Shown here: positions 8,033-15,877 of the stretch, piece after piece
Layout: each line of letters begins with the position of its first letter
Position numbering within the stretch: the first letter of the stretch is position 1
Assembly: GCA_003132405.1 (NCBI GenBank)
Contig: PKXQ01000102.1
Span: 23,505 to 72,987, forward strand
Reading direction: 5' to 3'
Length of the DNA stretch: 49,483 nucleotides
Source: Acidobacteriaceae bacterium
GTDB taxonomy: Bacteria > Acidobacteriota > Terriglobia > Terriglobales > Acidobacteriaceae
Notes under the pieces: model-generated
What the model was told of the DNA's origin: nothing
What the model saw: the letters and a program-made list of their open reading frames with translations, nothing else
The model's database searches: none
Program-made: the position numbers and the translations under genes

Positions 8033-8070
8033 TGTGCTGTCGGTCACAGGCGGCTGTGAAGTCCGTCACG
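8033..8070. promoter_or_regulatory. tandem CRP/FNR-like operator upstream of tatA
   Basis: Four half-sites lie on an exact 11-bp period: TGTGC-N6-TCACA-N6-TGTGA-N6-TCACG. They form two CRP/FNR-like palindromes whose centres (8040.5 and 8062.5) are 22 bp apart. Relative to the predicted tatA start they sit near -51 and -73, just upstream of the -35, a position typical of activator sites. The same architecture recurs at 11934-11971. Confidence 0.55.
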
Positions 8071-8094
8071 CGCCACAGGTAGCCTTTGGGCCTG

Positions 8095-9288
8095 TCAAGC
8101 GCGCTCGATCAGGCCTGCGATAAGCGCAGCGCGCCGCGGCAGTTCCGAGATCAGGATATGCTCATGCGTGGCGTGCGCGCCATCGCCCACACCGCCAAGC
8201 CCATCCAGCGTTGGGATCCCAAGACCCGCTGTGAAGTTGCCATCAGAACCGCCGCCAACAGCAGCTTCTCCAAGCTTCCATCCCAATTCACGCGCAATTG
8301 CCGCAGCTTGCGCGTACAACGCTGCCACTCCAGATGTGCGCTCCATTGGCGGACGATTGATGCCACCGCTGATATCGACTTTGCATTGGCGATTGAAAGG
8401 TCGCAGCCTGCGCATCTTCTTGTCGATGCCAGCCGCGTCCTTCAGCCGCGCAATCCGCACATCGATCTGCGCCTCAGCCTCGGCCGGAACCACATTGGTC
8501 CGCGATCCGCCGCTGACCACTCCGACATTGACCGTCAAGCCTCGCTTCAGATCGGTAAAGCCCGAAACCTTCTCGATCTGGCGCGCCAGTTCCCGAATCG
8601 CATTGACACCCTTCTGGAAGTCGAGACCGGCATGCGCAGCCTTGCCAGTCACTTTGAGGAGATAATCGCCAACTCCCTTGCGCGCAGTCTTTACTGCACC
8701 TTCCTGCCCATAGGACGGTTCGAGCACCAGCACTGCGGCTGCTCTTTTAGCCAGCGCCTCGGTAATCGCCCGCGAAGAGTTGCTGCCCACTTCCTCGTCA
8801 GAAACCAGGAGCACGGTCACAGGACGGAGTAAAACGCCATGCCAGCCCTCCGCATGCCATTCCTGGAGCGCCGCCAGCGCGTGCAGCATCAGGGCGATAC
8901 CGGACTTCATATCGAGGACGCCGGGCCCGGTCAGTTTATTACCCGCGACACGACACGGCATTTTGGCCAGCGTGCCCAGTGGATACACCGTGTCGTAATG
9001 GCCAAGCAGCAATACCGGTTTGGCTGACCTCCCTCCGAAGTTGACTTGCAGATGGCTGCCAAAATTCTTCGCGCGATGAAAACGTATCTCGCCGCCAAGG
9101 CGCGAGAATTTCTCGGCCACAGTCTCAGCCACGCGATCAATAGCGGCTTTGTTATCGCTGGGCGATTCGATTTCGACCAGGTCGCGAATTGTAGAAACGA
9201 TCTGTTCACGACGCGCAGTGAAGTAAGCGAGACGCCGCTTCGCGTCGGCGTTCGGTGGCTTAGGCGACTTTCTGGAAACAGAGCTCAC
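8095..9288 (-). CDS. M20 family metallopeptidase (carboxypeptidase G2-like)
   Basis: M20 enzymes are cytoplasmic or exported di-zinc amidohydrolases that remove C-terminal or N-acyl amino-acid groups. This 397-residue protein resembles the glutamate carboxypeptidase (CPG2) branch. Zinc-site motifs are in order: LLLGHYDTVYP (His and catalytic Asp), PGVLDMKSG (bridging Asp), VSDEEVGS (catalytic Glu then zinc Glu), VLEPS, and H-A-T-H-E-H near the C-terminus. The central dimerisation domain includes GKAAHAG. I chose GTG at 9288, with GGAAA upstream and a perfect TATAAT at 9313-9318 in front; the ATG at 9372 would lie upstream of that promoter. No signal peptide is evident. Confidence 0.88.
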   Translation of the reverse strand: MSSVSRKSPKPPNADAKRRLAYFTARREQIVSTIRDLVEIESPSDNKAAIDRVAETVAEKFSRLGGEIRFHRAKNFGSHLQVNFGGRSAKPVLLLGHYDTVYPLGTLAKMPCRVAGNKLTGPGVLDMKSGIALMLHALAALQEWHAEGWHGVLLRPVTVLLVSDEEVGSNSSRAITEALAKRAAAVLVLEPSYGQEGAVKTARKGVGDYLLKVTGKAAHAGLDFQKGVNAIRELARQIEKVSGFTDLKRGLTVNVGVVSGGSRTNVVPAEAEAQIDVRIARLKDAAGIDKKMRRLRPFNRQCKVDISGGINRPPMERTSGVAALYAQAAAIARELGWKLGEAAVGGGSDGNFTAGLGIPTLDGLGGVGDGAHATHEHILISELPRRAALIAGLIERA

Positions 9289-9312
9289 GACGGACTTTCC
9301 GTTGCGGGACTT

Positions 9313-9318
9313 ATTATA
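9313..9318 (-). promoter_or_regulatory. -10 element of the M20 peptidase gene
   Basis: A perfect TATAAT on the minus strand lies 24 bp upstream of the GTG at 9288, with the ribosome site GGAAA between them. No convincing -35 is visible at 17 bp, so an activator or an extended region may be needed. Confidence 0.4.
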
Positions 9319-9378
9319 GCGGTTGATGTGAGTCCACTCGTTGTCATGATGGCTAGAAAGCGAGAGAACCAAGCTCAG

Positions 9379-10650
9379 ATGTCGAACAGCCCAACGCGAG
9401 TCCCCAAACCGCGCACCGAGCGCGATTACTCGCCTGCATTTCTCCTGGCTTGCGCCGGATTTTGGGTGCTGGCAGGAACTATGAGCTATCTATGGGGAAG
9501 CAGCCTCGCGGCGGGATTGATCATGATATTTCTCGCGATCGTCTTCGGCATTGGCGCGATTGCGGTTTCGACAAAAGTTCAACCCCCGGCAAAAGAAACT
9601 GCCGCTCTGCCGCCCTCAAATCCGCGCCGGACGTGGTTGATTTTGGCTGGACTCATTTTCGCTCATGGTATCGTCGCGGTGGCCCTCTGTAGGCACTGGC
9701 TCCCGCTAATCGACACTTACACATTTCAGCGCGATGCCTGCAACAATTTGCTGCACGGTATCGACCCCTTTGGCACAACCCAGGCTGACATTTACGGCTC
9801 ACGCTATAACTTCTACGACCCGGGAATGGTCGTCAACGGCCGCGTGCAGGTTGGCTTTCAATACCCTCCGCTAACACTCTTCTGGGCCTTGCCGGGTTAC
9901 TTTCTTGGTGACGTCAGATACTCGTATATTTTCGCGGTGATGATCTCGGCCGGGCTACTGTTTGCGATCGTTCCGAACTCGCGGAGCTTGCGCATTGCGG
10001 CGCTTCTGCTCTTGAACCCGCTCACTTTTTTCGTAGAAATAATGTGCTGGACCGAACCCCTGGTTCTGCTGACGCTGAGCGGGACGTTGTATGCGGCAAT
10101 GAAAAAACGCTGGTGGCTTCCTATTGCTCTCGGCCTCTTTCTAGCTTCCAAGCAATACAACGTGTTGGCATTGCCGTTCTTGGCCGCGCTGATCCAGCCA
10201 TTTCACTGGAAGTCCTACGGAAAACTGGTTGGCGGGGCATTGCTGGTAGCGGCCGCCACGGTGCTGCCATTTGCGCTCTGGAATTTTCCTGGTCTGTGGC
10301 GCGATCTGGTTTTGTTCCACCTGGCGCAGCCATTCCGCGCGCAGTCACTGAGTTTTGCCGTGCCCTATCCGATTTTTCTAAAGATCGGCCCGGTGATCTT
10401 GTTGGTGTTTGTCGTGTGGGCAATGATGAAAAGAATGCGCAATGCGGCAATGTTCGCGGCCTGTTATGGAGTGTCCTTGCTGCTGCTGTTTTCCACCAGC
10501 AAGCAGGCATTCTGCAATTACTATTTCTTGATTGCGCAGGCGTTCTGGTGGGGAGTGGCGGCGCTGCCAAATCTTTCTTTACGACCGCGAGCTCGAAGGA
10601 GCGCCCAAGAGATCGTGTCGATCCGAGGAGAGGATGCATCCCGAATGTAG
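9379..10650 (+). CDS. GT87-like (DUF2029) multi-pass membrane glycosyltransferase
   Basis: The 423-residue product has about ten hydrophobic segments and looks like a GT-C fold mannosyltransferase-type protein (PimE/GT87 relatives). Support comes from the first periplasmic loop, which carries DTYTFQRDACNNLLHGIDPF, and the following Q-Y-P-P-L-T motif, as in DUF2029 proteins. It probably transfers a sugar from a polyprenyl-phosphate donor at the membrane; donor and acceptor are unknown. The ATG at 9379 (MSNSP) is chosen because the first helix follows about 20 residues later. An in-frame ATG at 9349 is possible; longer extensions would run into the M20 gene. Its stop is 1 bp from the stop of the convergent adenylate kinase gene. 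Confidence 0.7.
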   Translation: MSNSPTRVPKPRTERDYSPAFLLACAGFWVLAGTMSYLWGSSLAAGLIMIFLAIVFGIGAIAVSTKVQPPAKETAALPPSNPRRTWLILAGLIFAHGIVAVALCRHWLPLIDTYTFQRDACNNLLHGIDPFGTTQADIYGSRYNFYDPGMVVNGRVQVGFQYPPLTLFWALPGYFLGDVRYSYIFAVMISAGLLFAIVPNSRSLRIAALLLLNPLTFFVEIMCWTEPLVLLTLSGTLYAAMKKRWWLPIALGLFLASKQYNVLALPFLAALIQPFHWKSYGKLVGGALLVAAATVLPFALWNFPGLWRDLVLFHLAQPFRAQSLSFAVPYPIFLKIGPVILLVFVVWAMMKRMRNAAMFAACYGVSLLLLFSTSKQAFCNYYFLIAQAFWWGVAALPNLSLRPRARRSAQEIVSIRGEDASRM

Positions 10651-10651
10651 C

Positions 10652-11422
10652 TCAGAGGGCCTTTGTCAATTTGTCGACTTGAGCTAATCTCTCCATCGTA
10701 CGCGCCAGGATCTCGTCGGGAGATCCTTTGGCAACAACCGGCAGCAGCAGACCGAGACTCTTATAGAACTGGATGAGCGGCGCGGTGCTTCGTTCGTAGG
10801 CGTCGAGGCGGACGGCGATGGCTTCCGGCCGGTCATCTTCGCGTTGGAAAAGGCGCCCACCGCAGCGATCGCATATGCCGCCGCCACTCGATGGTCGCTC
10901 CGTAACATGGAAAACTGATTTGCATTTTTCGCAGGTGCGGCGGCCACTTAGCCGCTGCACAATTTCGGCCACCGGCAACTCGTAATTGACAACGGCGCTC
11001 AGCGAAAGCTGCTCTTTCTCCATCAACTCTTTTAGCAATTCAGCTTGCGTCAGCGTGCGCGGAAATCCATCGAGGATAAAACCGTCGCACTGAAGAATGC
11101 ATTGACTGCGCTCGCGCACCATGTCCCATACGGTCGAGTCGGGTACCAATTCTCCACGGCGCATGTACTCAAGCGCTGCTTTCATCGCTGGAGATTGATC
11201 ACAGTCGCGCCGCTGGCTGGCGGCTCGAAAAACGTCGCCCGTTGAAAGATGGCAAGCCTGGAGACGCCCCGTCAGGAGCTCGGCTTGCGTCCCTTTACCC
11301 ACGCCCGGCGCCCCAAGGAGGACAAGACGCCAGGGATTCTTACGGTCCCTTGGGGCCACTGAGCATTCCGCAGAGGGCCCTTGCAGCCAGGCGGCGCGAT
11401 CGATCTTGATGGATGGGTTCAT
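10652..11422 (-). CDS. adenylate kinase, zinc-lid type, with N-terminal extension
   Basis: It should catalyse ATP + AMP = 2 ADP. The P-loop is GAPGVGKGTQAELL, followed by the AMP-binding LSTGDVFRAA and DGFPRTLTQAE segments. A lid with two C-x2-C pairs (CEKC and CDRC) indicates a structural zinc. The family usually starts within a few residues of the P-loop strand, but here 30 or more residues precede it. The frame is open to a GTG at 11470, and no start has a good ribosome site, so the N-terminus is uncertain. The gene stands alone, not in the ribosomal-protein operon where most bacteria keep adk, so it is probably a second, divergent copy. Confidence 0.8.
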   Translation of the reverse strand: MNPSIKIDRAAWLQGPSAECSVAPRDRKNPWRLVLLGAPGVGKGTQAELLTGRLQACHLSTGDVFRAASQRRDCDQSPAMKAALEYMRRGELVPDSTVWDMVRERSQCILQCDGFILDGFPRTLTQAELLKELMEKEQLSLSAVVNYELPVAEIVQRLSGRRTCEKCKSVFHVTERPSSGGGICDRCGGRLFQREDDRPEAIAVRLDAYERSTAPLIQFYKSLGLLLPVVAKGSPDEILARTMERLAQVDKLTKAL

Positions 11423-11555
11423 CTCCACGAACATACGCCAAGCGGCGCAGTTTGCAGTGATGGCGATCACAAAATGCTGGGAAGCGATAACAAGGAAGCA
11501 ATCGCAACCACAATGACCGGGGAGGCTTCGGCCGCTGCAAAATGGCAGGAGATAA

Positions 11556-11806
11556 CTAGTGGACGATCGACTTACAACCAGCTTGACAAGGCTTTTCTCC
11601 CCAAATGGCGCCGAGCGCGTGGAGGATGAGGGCGTCTCCTACCGTCAACTTACTAGGGCGACAACAATCTGATAAGCATAATAAACATCTGGGTCACGCG
11701 TAATACACCAGGATTCGTGGCGGATGATACCTTCACAATGCTCGCAAGTCGCCTCTGCGTTGTAACGGTTGCTATGAAACACGGTAGTTGGATTGTTGTC
11801 GGACAT
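11556..11806 (-). pseudogene. small Cys-rich protein (CEHC...C...C-x3-C), frameshifted
   Basis: From the ATG at 11806 (AAGGA ribosome site 7 bases upstream) the frame reads a small protein with C-E-H-C and H-E-S-W-C-I-T, then stops at 11645 after YAYQIVV. A one-base shift at about 11660 restores an open frame reading PSKLTVGDALILHALGAIWG and ending KPCQAGCKSIVH at a TAG (11556-11558). The joined product is about 84 residues with five cysteines, suggesting a small metal-binding protein. I recall similar short proteins in Acidobacteriota genomes but know no function. A single missing base, a sequencing error or a programmed shift would each explain it. It lies downstream of the tandem operator at 11934-11971. 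Confidence 0.7.
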
Positions 11807-11933
11807 GAGTAATTCCTTATCTCGGGTCGCACCCATCAAATCTTGGTAGCAACTAAGTCGCCGTCCTCTCTGCCTAACTCCTCAGAGCTCCTTTATGAGC
11901 GCATCCTAAATGTACGGTTTTGAAAAGTCTGGG

Positions 11934-11971
11934 TGTAACTGAGGTCACACGAAGTTGTGATGTTCATCACG
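11934..11971. promoter_or_regulatory. tandem CRP/FNR-like operator upstream of the small Cys-rich gene
   Basis: TGTAA-N6-TCACA-N6-TGTGA-N6-TCACG repeats the four-half-site, 11-bp-period layout seen at 8033-8070. It lies about 130 bp upstream of the small gene's ATG (11806). A weak -10 (TAGGAT, 11903-11908, minus) would put the two sites near -45 and -67. The rest of the gap 11807-12061 shows no gene. Confidence 0.55.
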
Positions 11972-12061
11972 GGGAACTGCAGGCTAGATTGGGCTGTACC
12001 CGAAGTCTCTCAGGGAATGAAATGCGGGGTTACGATACCGCCAAACTACGGATACGCGATC

Positions 12062-13189
12062 CTAAGCCGTGCCCCAAATCTCGCCAATTACTCGCTGGAA
12101 ATTCGCGCCCAGAACCTTCTCGATCACCGCCTCCGGCTGACCGCGTTTGGCCAGTTCGACGGCAATGATTTCCATGTGATCGGGCCCGTTAAGGTCAGGG
12201 ACGTATGGATAACGGTCTTCGCCCGGCGCGCCGATGCCAAGTTTCTTCCGGCGCGCAATGTCCTCATCGAAGGCGGCCTTCTGCTCGGCCGTGAGGACCG
12301 TCTTCTGGATGGAGCCGTCCGAGCCAATTCCGACATGATCAGCACCGCACACATTAATAGCGTGCACAATGTGATCGAGCACATGTTCTCGCGCGGGTAT
12401 GGTCGGTGAAGCGACGACATAAGGCATGAGATAGACGCCGAAATAACCCCCGCGCTCGGCCAGCGACCGCAAAATTTCATCGGGCTTATTGCGCGGGTGA
12501 GCGTAGACGGCGGCGCATCCCGCATGTGTAATGAGCACGGGTTTAGCGGATTGAGCAATGCCTTCAGAAGTGGTCCGGTATCCGCTGTGGCTGAGGTCGA
12601 CCGCAACTCCGAGGTCGTTCATTTTTTGGACAGCGGCGATGCCCGCCTTACTCAGACCGGCGTTGCCAGGCTCGAGGCATCCATCGCCGAAGATGCTGCG
12701 ATTGTTGTAAGTGAGCTGCATGATGCGCACGCCCAACTGGCGAAATGTTTCGATGCGCTCCGGCTTTTCTTCGAGGAATGCGGTGTACTGGAAACCGGGA
12801 AGGATGCCGATTTTATTTTCTCGCTTGGCGCGCGCGATGTCGGAATGACGGCGCACGATAAGGAAGATTTCGGGATGCTCATCGACCAGCGTTTCGACCG
12901 CACCGATGTTGCCGACTGTGCCCTCGAAAGTTGGATCCGAGATAGTGAAATTGATCGCAGTGATGCCCGATTGCTGCACTGCTCGCAGGATCTCGGGCTT
13001 CGGCGGCGCGTCCATGTCGACGAAGGGCCCGCAGAGCGAATCGATGACGATGGCATTTTTGTAGAGAGCAGCGATGGAGGGCGGTGCCTCCTCGGCCGAG
13101 TTGCTCAGAGGTTGAGCGAGCAGGCGTGGGGATAGCCACGCCCCCGCCGACATTTTGAGAATAGCCAGATTAAAATCGCGACGATGCAC
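12062..13189 (-). CDS. Tat-exported M19 (renal-type) dipeptidase
   Basis: M19 dipeptidases are di-zinc enzymes that cleave dipeptides, often with a D residue, and some beta-lactam-like or cyclic amides. The 375-residue protein begins with a probable twin-arginine signal (M-H-R-R-D-F-N-L followed by a hydrophobic stretch to about residue 26). The family fold is seen from NAIVIDSLCG through FQYTAFLEEK, MQLTYNNRS, the zinc segment VDLSHSGYRTTSEG, PVLITHAGC and the late D-H-V-G-I-G-S-D. The usual D-x-H-x-D near the start reads D-S-L-C-G-P, so the first zinc His is not conserved and activity may differ from the archetype. A GTG start with AGGAG 8 bases upstream fits. It is the last gene of the leftward catabolic operon. 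Confidence 0.82.
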   Translation of the reverse strand: MHRRDFNLAILKMSAGAWLSPRLLAQPLSNSAEEAPPSIAALYKNAIVIDSLCGPFVDMDAPPKPEILRAVQQSGITAINFTISDPTFEGTVGNIGAVETLVDEHPEIFLIVRRHSDIARAKRENKIGILPGFQYTAFLEEKPERIETFRQLGVRIMQLTYNNRSIFGDGCLEPGNAGLSKAGIAAVQKMNDLGVAVDLSHSGYRTTSEGIAQSAKPVLITHAGCAAVYAHPRNKPDEILRSLAERGGYFGVYLMPYVVASPTIPAREHVLDHIVHAINVCGADHVGIGSDGSIQKTVLTAEQKAAFDEDIARRKKLGIGAPGEDRYPYVPDLNGPDHMEIIAVELAKRGQPEAVIEKVLGANFQRVIGEIWGTA

Positions 13190-13237
13190 GGGGTCAGCTC
13201 CTGCGAGATTTTATCGCATTAGTGAAGCAGGTCCGGG

Positions 13238-14428
13238 CTAATCGGCGTGCCAACTGGAAGGAACATTCACATAAGAACGATCAAGCTCGGCGACCGAGGC
13301 GCAACCGAGAAGCCGCATGGTGCGGTCGAGATCGGCGAGCAGAATTTCGATCGCGCGATTGATTCCGGCTTCTCCGGCAGCCGCGAGACCGTAGGCATAG
13401 GCGCGTCCGCAGAGTACGGCGCGCGCGCCCAGGCAAAGAGCTTTGATAACATCGGAGCCGCGGCGAATTCCCCCATCCATTAAAACCTCGGTTTGCCCGC
13501 TCACGGCCTTAGCGATCTCCGGCAGCACTCGCAAGGAAGAGGGAACGCAATCGAGCTGTCGTCCACCATGATTGGAGACCACAATCGCGGCGGCCCCTTC
13601 ATCGGCGGAGCGCTGCGCATCGTCCGCCGTGAGCACACCTTTGACGATGATTGGGCCCTTCCACACTTTGCGAATCCACGTCAGATCGCTCCAGGTGACG
13701 GTCGATTCGGCGAGGGCGGCGGCAACGTCGATGAGCTTCATGGGGCCTTTGCCGGGAATCACGACGTTGGGGAGCGCAGGCAAGCCGCCATCAAGCAGAA
13801 AACTTATCAGCCAACGCGGATGCGAAAGGATATGCGGAAGAAATGGAATTTTGTCGAAGGGGCCGCCGCTGACGAGTTCTCGCATTCCGTTGCGATAATC
13901 GCGCTCGCGGATTCCCGAGACAGCCGTATCGACAGTCACCACGAGAGCGGCAAATCCGGCAACACGCGCGCGTTCCAGTGTAGATTCGGCAGCTTCGCGT
14001 CCACCCATCAGATACAGCTGATAGAATACTGGCCCGGTAGAGGCGGCCTTTACTTCCTCGAGTTGGTATCCGGATATGGTGGAGAGAATGTAGGCGGTGC
14101 CTGCGGTGCCTGCGGCGCGTGCGGCCGCTACTTCACCTGCCGGATGCATCATGCGGCTGTAGCCGACGGGCGCGAGCATGAAAGGCAGAGCAAGATCGTA
14201 TCCGAGAACACGCGTACGGAAGTTACACTCGGCGAATGCAACCGCCTGCCGGGGACGGAAAGTGACATCCTCAAAGACGCGGCAATTTTCGCGGAGCGTG
14301 ACTTCGCCCTCTGCGCCCCCATCAAGATAATCGAAAACGGCTGCGGGTGTGCGCCGGAAAGCGATCTCGCGCAAATCGGCAATGTTGACCACGCGAGGCG
14401 AGGCGACGGAACGCGAGGATTGAGTCAT
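13238..14428 (-). CDS. FMN-dependent 2-hydroxy-acid dehydrogenase (LldD/glycolate oxidase family)
   Basis: These flavoenzymes oxidise L-lactate, glycolate, mandelate or similar 2-hydroxy acids to 2-oxo acids. The 396-residue product shows the FMN barrel from FDYLDGGAEGEVTL onward, VTVDTAVSGIRERD, the catalytic S-N-H-G-G-R-Q-L-D motif and the phosphate-binding DGGIRRGSDVIKAL and GARAVLCGR. Substrate preference cannot be read. The frame is open to a TTG at 14539, but the ATG at 14428 fits the family length better; neither start has a clear ribosome site. Upstream lies a DctA-type carboxylate importer and downstream an exported dipeptidase, so it probably oxidises the acid released and imported by its neighbours. 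Confidence 0.88.
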   Translation of the reverse strand: MTQSSRSVASPRVVNIADLREIAFRRTPAAVFDYLDGGAEGEVTLRENCRVFEDVTFRPRQAVAFAECNFRTRVLGYDLALPFMLAPVGYSRMMHPAGEVAAARAAGTAGTAYILSTISGYQLEEVKAASTGPVFYQLYLMGGREAAESTLERARVAGFAALVVTVDTAVSGIRERDYRNGMRELVSGGPFDKIPFLPHILSHPRWLISFLLDGGLPALPNVVIPGKGPMKLIDVAAALAESTVTWSDLTWIRKVWKGPIIVKGVLTADDAQRSADEGAAAIVVSNHGGRQLDCVPSSLRVLPEIAKAVSGQTEVLMDGGIRRGSDVIKALCLGARAVLCGRAYAYGLAAAGEAGINRAIEILLADLDRTMRLLGCASVAELDRSYVNVPSSWHAD

Positions 14429-14555
14429 CCGCGATGCCTGGGTAGAAAGTAGGGAACGCAGGTCGATAGTAACACCGTTCAAAATTGAAGGATGTGAGAA
14501 TTTCGTGGCTGCGTGGGAAAGCCTGCGATGAATTGCCAAACTGCAGACGAAGAGT

Positions 14556-15869
14556 TTATGAGGGCTGAGCTAAGCCTTGCCGAAGTGTTTCGCTGTCCAG
14601 TTCCCCCTCCCAGCGCGCTAGGACAAGCGTCGCTACTCCGTTACCAATCATATTGACCAGGGCTCTGAACATACTCAGGAAGCGGTCGATCCCGAGAATC
14701 AATGCCATGCCGGCAACGGGTATTGTCGGAATCACGGAAAGCGTCGCCACGAGTGCGATGAACGATGCGCCTTGCACTCCACTGGCGCCCTTCGAAGTCA
14801 GCACCGCTACAGCGAGAATAGTAAGTTGCTGCGTCAGCGTCAGGTGCGTGTTGGTGGCTTGCGCCACGAACAGAGCGGCGAGGGTCATGTACAGGCTTGT
14901 TCCATCAGTGTTGAAGGTGAATCCGGTTGGGACAATCAATCCCACCAGAGACTTGGAACAGCCGAGTTTCTCCAACTTGGCCATCAAAGTCGGAATCGCG
15001 ATCTCCGACGAACTTACTGCCAGCACCAGCAGAATCTCTTCCTTGATATAGGCGAGAAAGCGAAAAATGTTAAAGTGGGCCGCCCAGGCTATGGCGCCGA
15101 GTACGATTACGACAAAGAGCGTCGAAGTGAGCCAAAAAGTTGCAATCAGTTTAGCCAGAGGGCCGAGAGAAGCCAGACCGAACTTGCCCACCGTGTAGGC
15201 CATCGCTCCGAAAGCACCAATGGGCGCAAAGATCATGAGAATGCTCACGATTCGGAAGACTACGTGAGTGAGGGAGTCGATGACTTCGACCAGCGGTTTA
15301 GCGCGCGCCCCAGCCGCCGACAACGCGAAACCGAAGAGCAACGCCACAAAAACGACTTCGAGAATGTCTCCTTTGGCGAAGGCATCGACGACCGTCGTCG
15401 GGATGATGTGCATCAGAAATTCGGTGACGCTCTGCGCTTTCGCCTGACCGGCATAATCGGCCACAGACTTGGCATCCAGCGCGGCGACGTTGACATTGAA
15501 GCCGCTGCCCGGATGCACGACGTTGCCGACGACAAGGCCGATCAGCAGCGCGACCGTAGAAACGATTTCGAAGTAAAGGAGTGCCAGGCCGCCGACGCGC
15601 CCGACTTTTTTCAGATTCTCCATGCCAGCGATGCCGGTGACCACTGTGCAGAAGATGATCAGCGTGATGATCATCGTGATCATGCGGATGAACGCATCGC
15701 CCAGCGGCTTCATCGCAATCGCGCGAGCCGGATCGACGTAGCCCAGCACAATAGCCAGTGCCATCGCCACCAGCACCTGCACCCAAAGAACGCGATAGAA
15801 AGGCGTTTTACGGGATGCGGGCGTGGCATTGGCAGACACGGATTGCGCAGGTGTAAGCGTCTCCGTCAT
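14556..15869 (-). CDS. DctA-type dicarboxylate/amino acid:cation symporter
   Basis: This DAACS-family transporter (437 residues, about eight membrane segments plus re-entrant hairpins) imports C4-dicarboxylates or acidic amino acids with H+ or Na+. The family signatures are present: the serine-rich hairpin ([20 protein letters not shown]), the helix-7 motif seen here as [16 protein letters not shown] (usually N-M/L-D-G-T), and [13 protein letters not shown] in the second hairpin. The short hydrophilic N-terminus includes MTETLTPAQ. The ATG at 15869 is 9 bp after the stop of the upstream hydrolase gene, which argues for one transcript; the in-frame extension upstream overlaps that gene and is rejected. 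Its substrate is probably the carboxylate handled by the flanking hydroxy-acid dehydrogenase. Confidence 0.9.
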   Translation of the reverse strand: MTETLTPAQSVSANATPASRKTPFYRVLWVQVLVAMALAIVLGYVDPARAIAMKPLGDAFIRMITMIITLIIFCTVVTGIAGMENLKKVGRVGGLALLYFEIVSTVALLIGLVVGNVVHPGSGFNVNVAALDAKSVADYAGQAKAQSVTEFLMHIIPTTVVDAFAKGDILEVVFVALLFGFALSAAGARAKPLVEVIDSLTHVVFRIVSILMIFAPIGAFGAMAYTVGKFGLASLGPLAKLIATFWLTSTLFVVIVLGAIAWAAHFNIFRFLAYIKEEILLVLAVSSSEIAIPTLMAKLEKLGCSKSLVGLIVPTGFTFNTDGTSLYMTLAALFVAQATNTHLTLTQQLTILAVAVLTSKGASGVQGASFIALVATLSVIPTIPVAGMALILGIDRFLSMFRALVNMIGNGVATLVLARWEGELDSETLRQGLAQPS

Positions 15870-15877
15870 TTTGTCGC

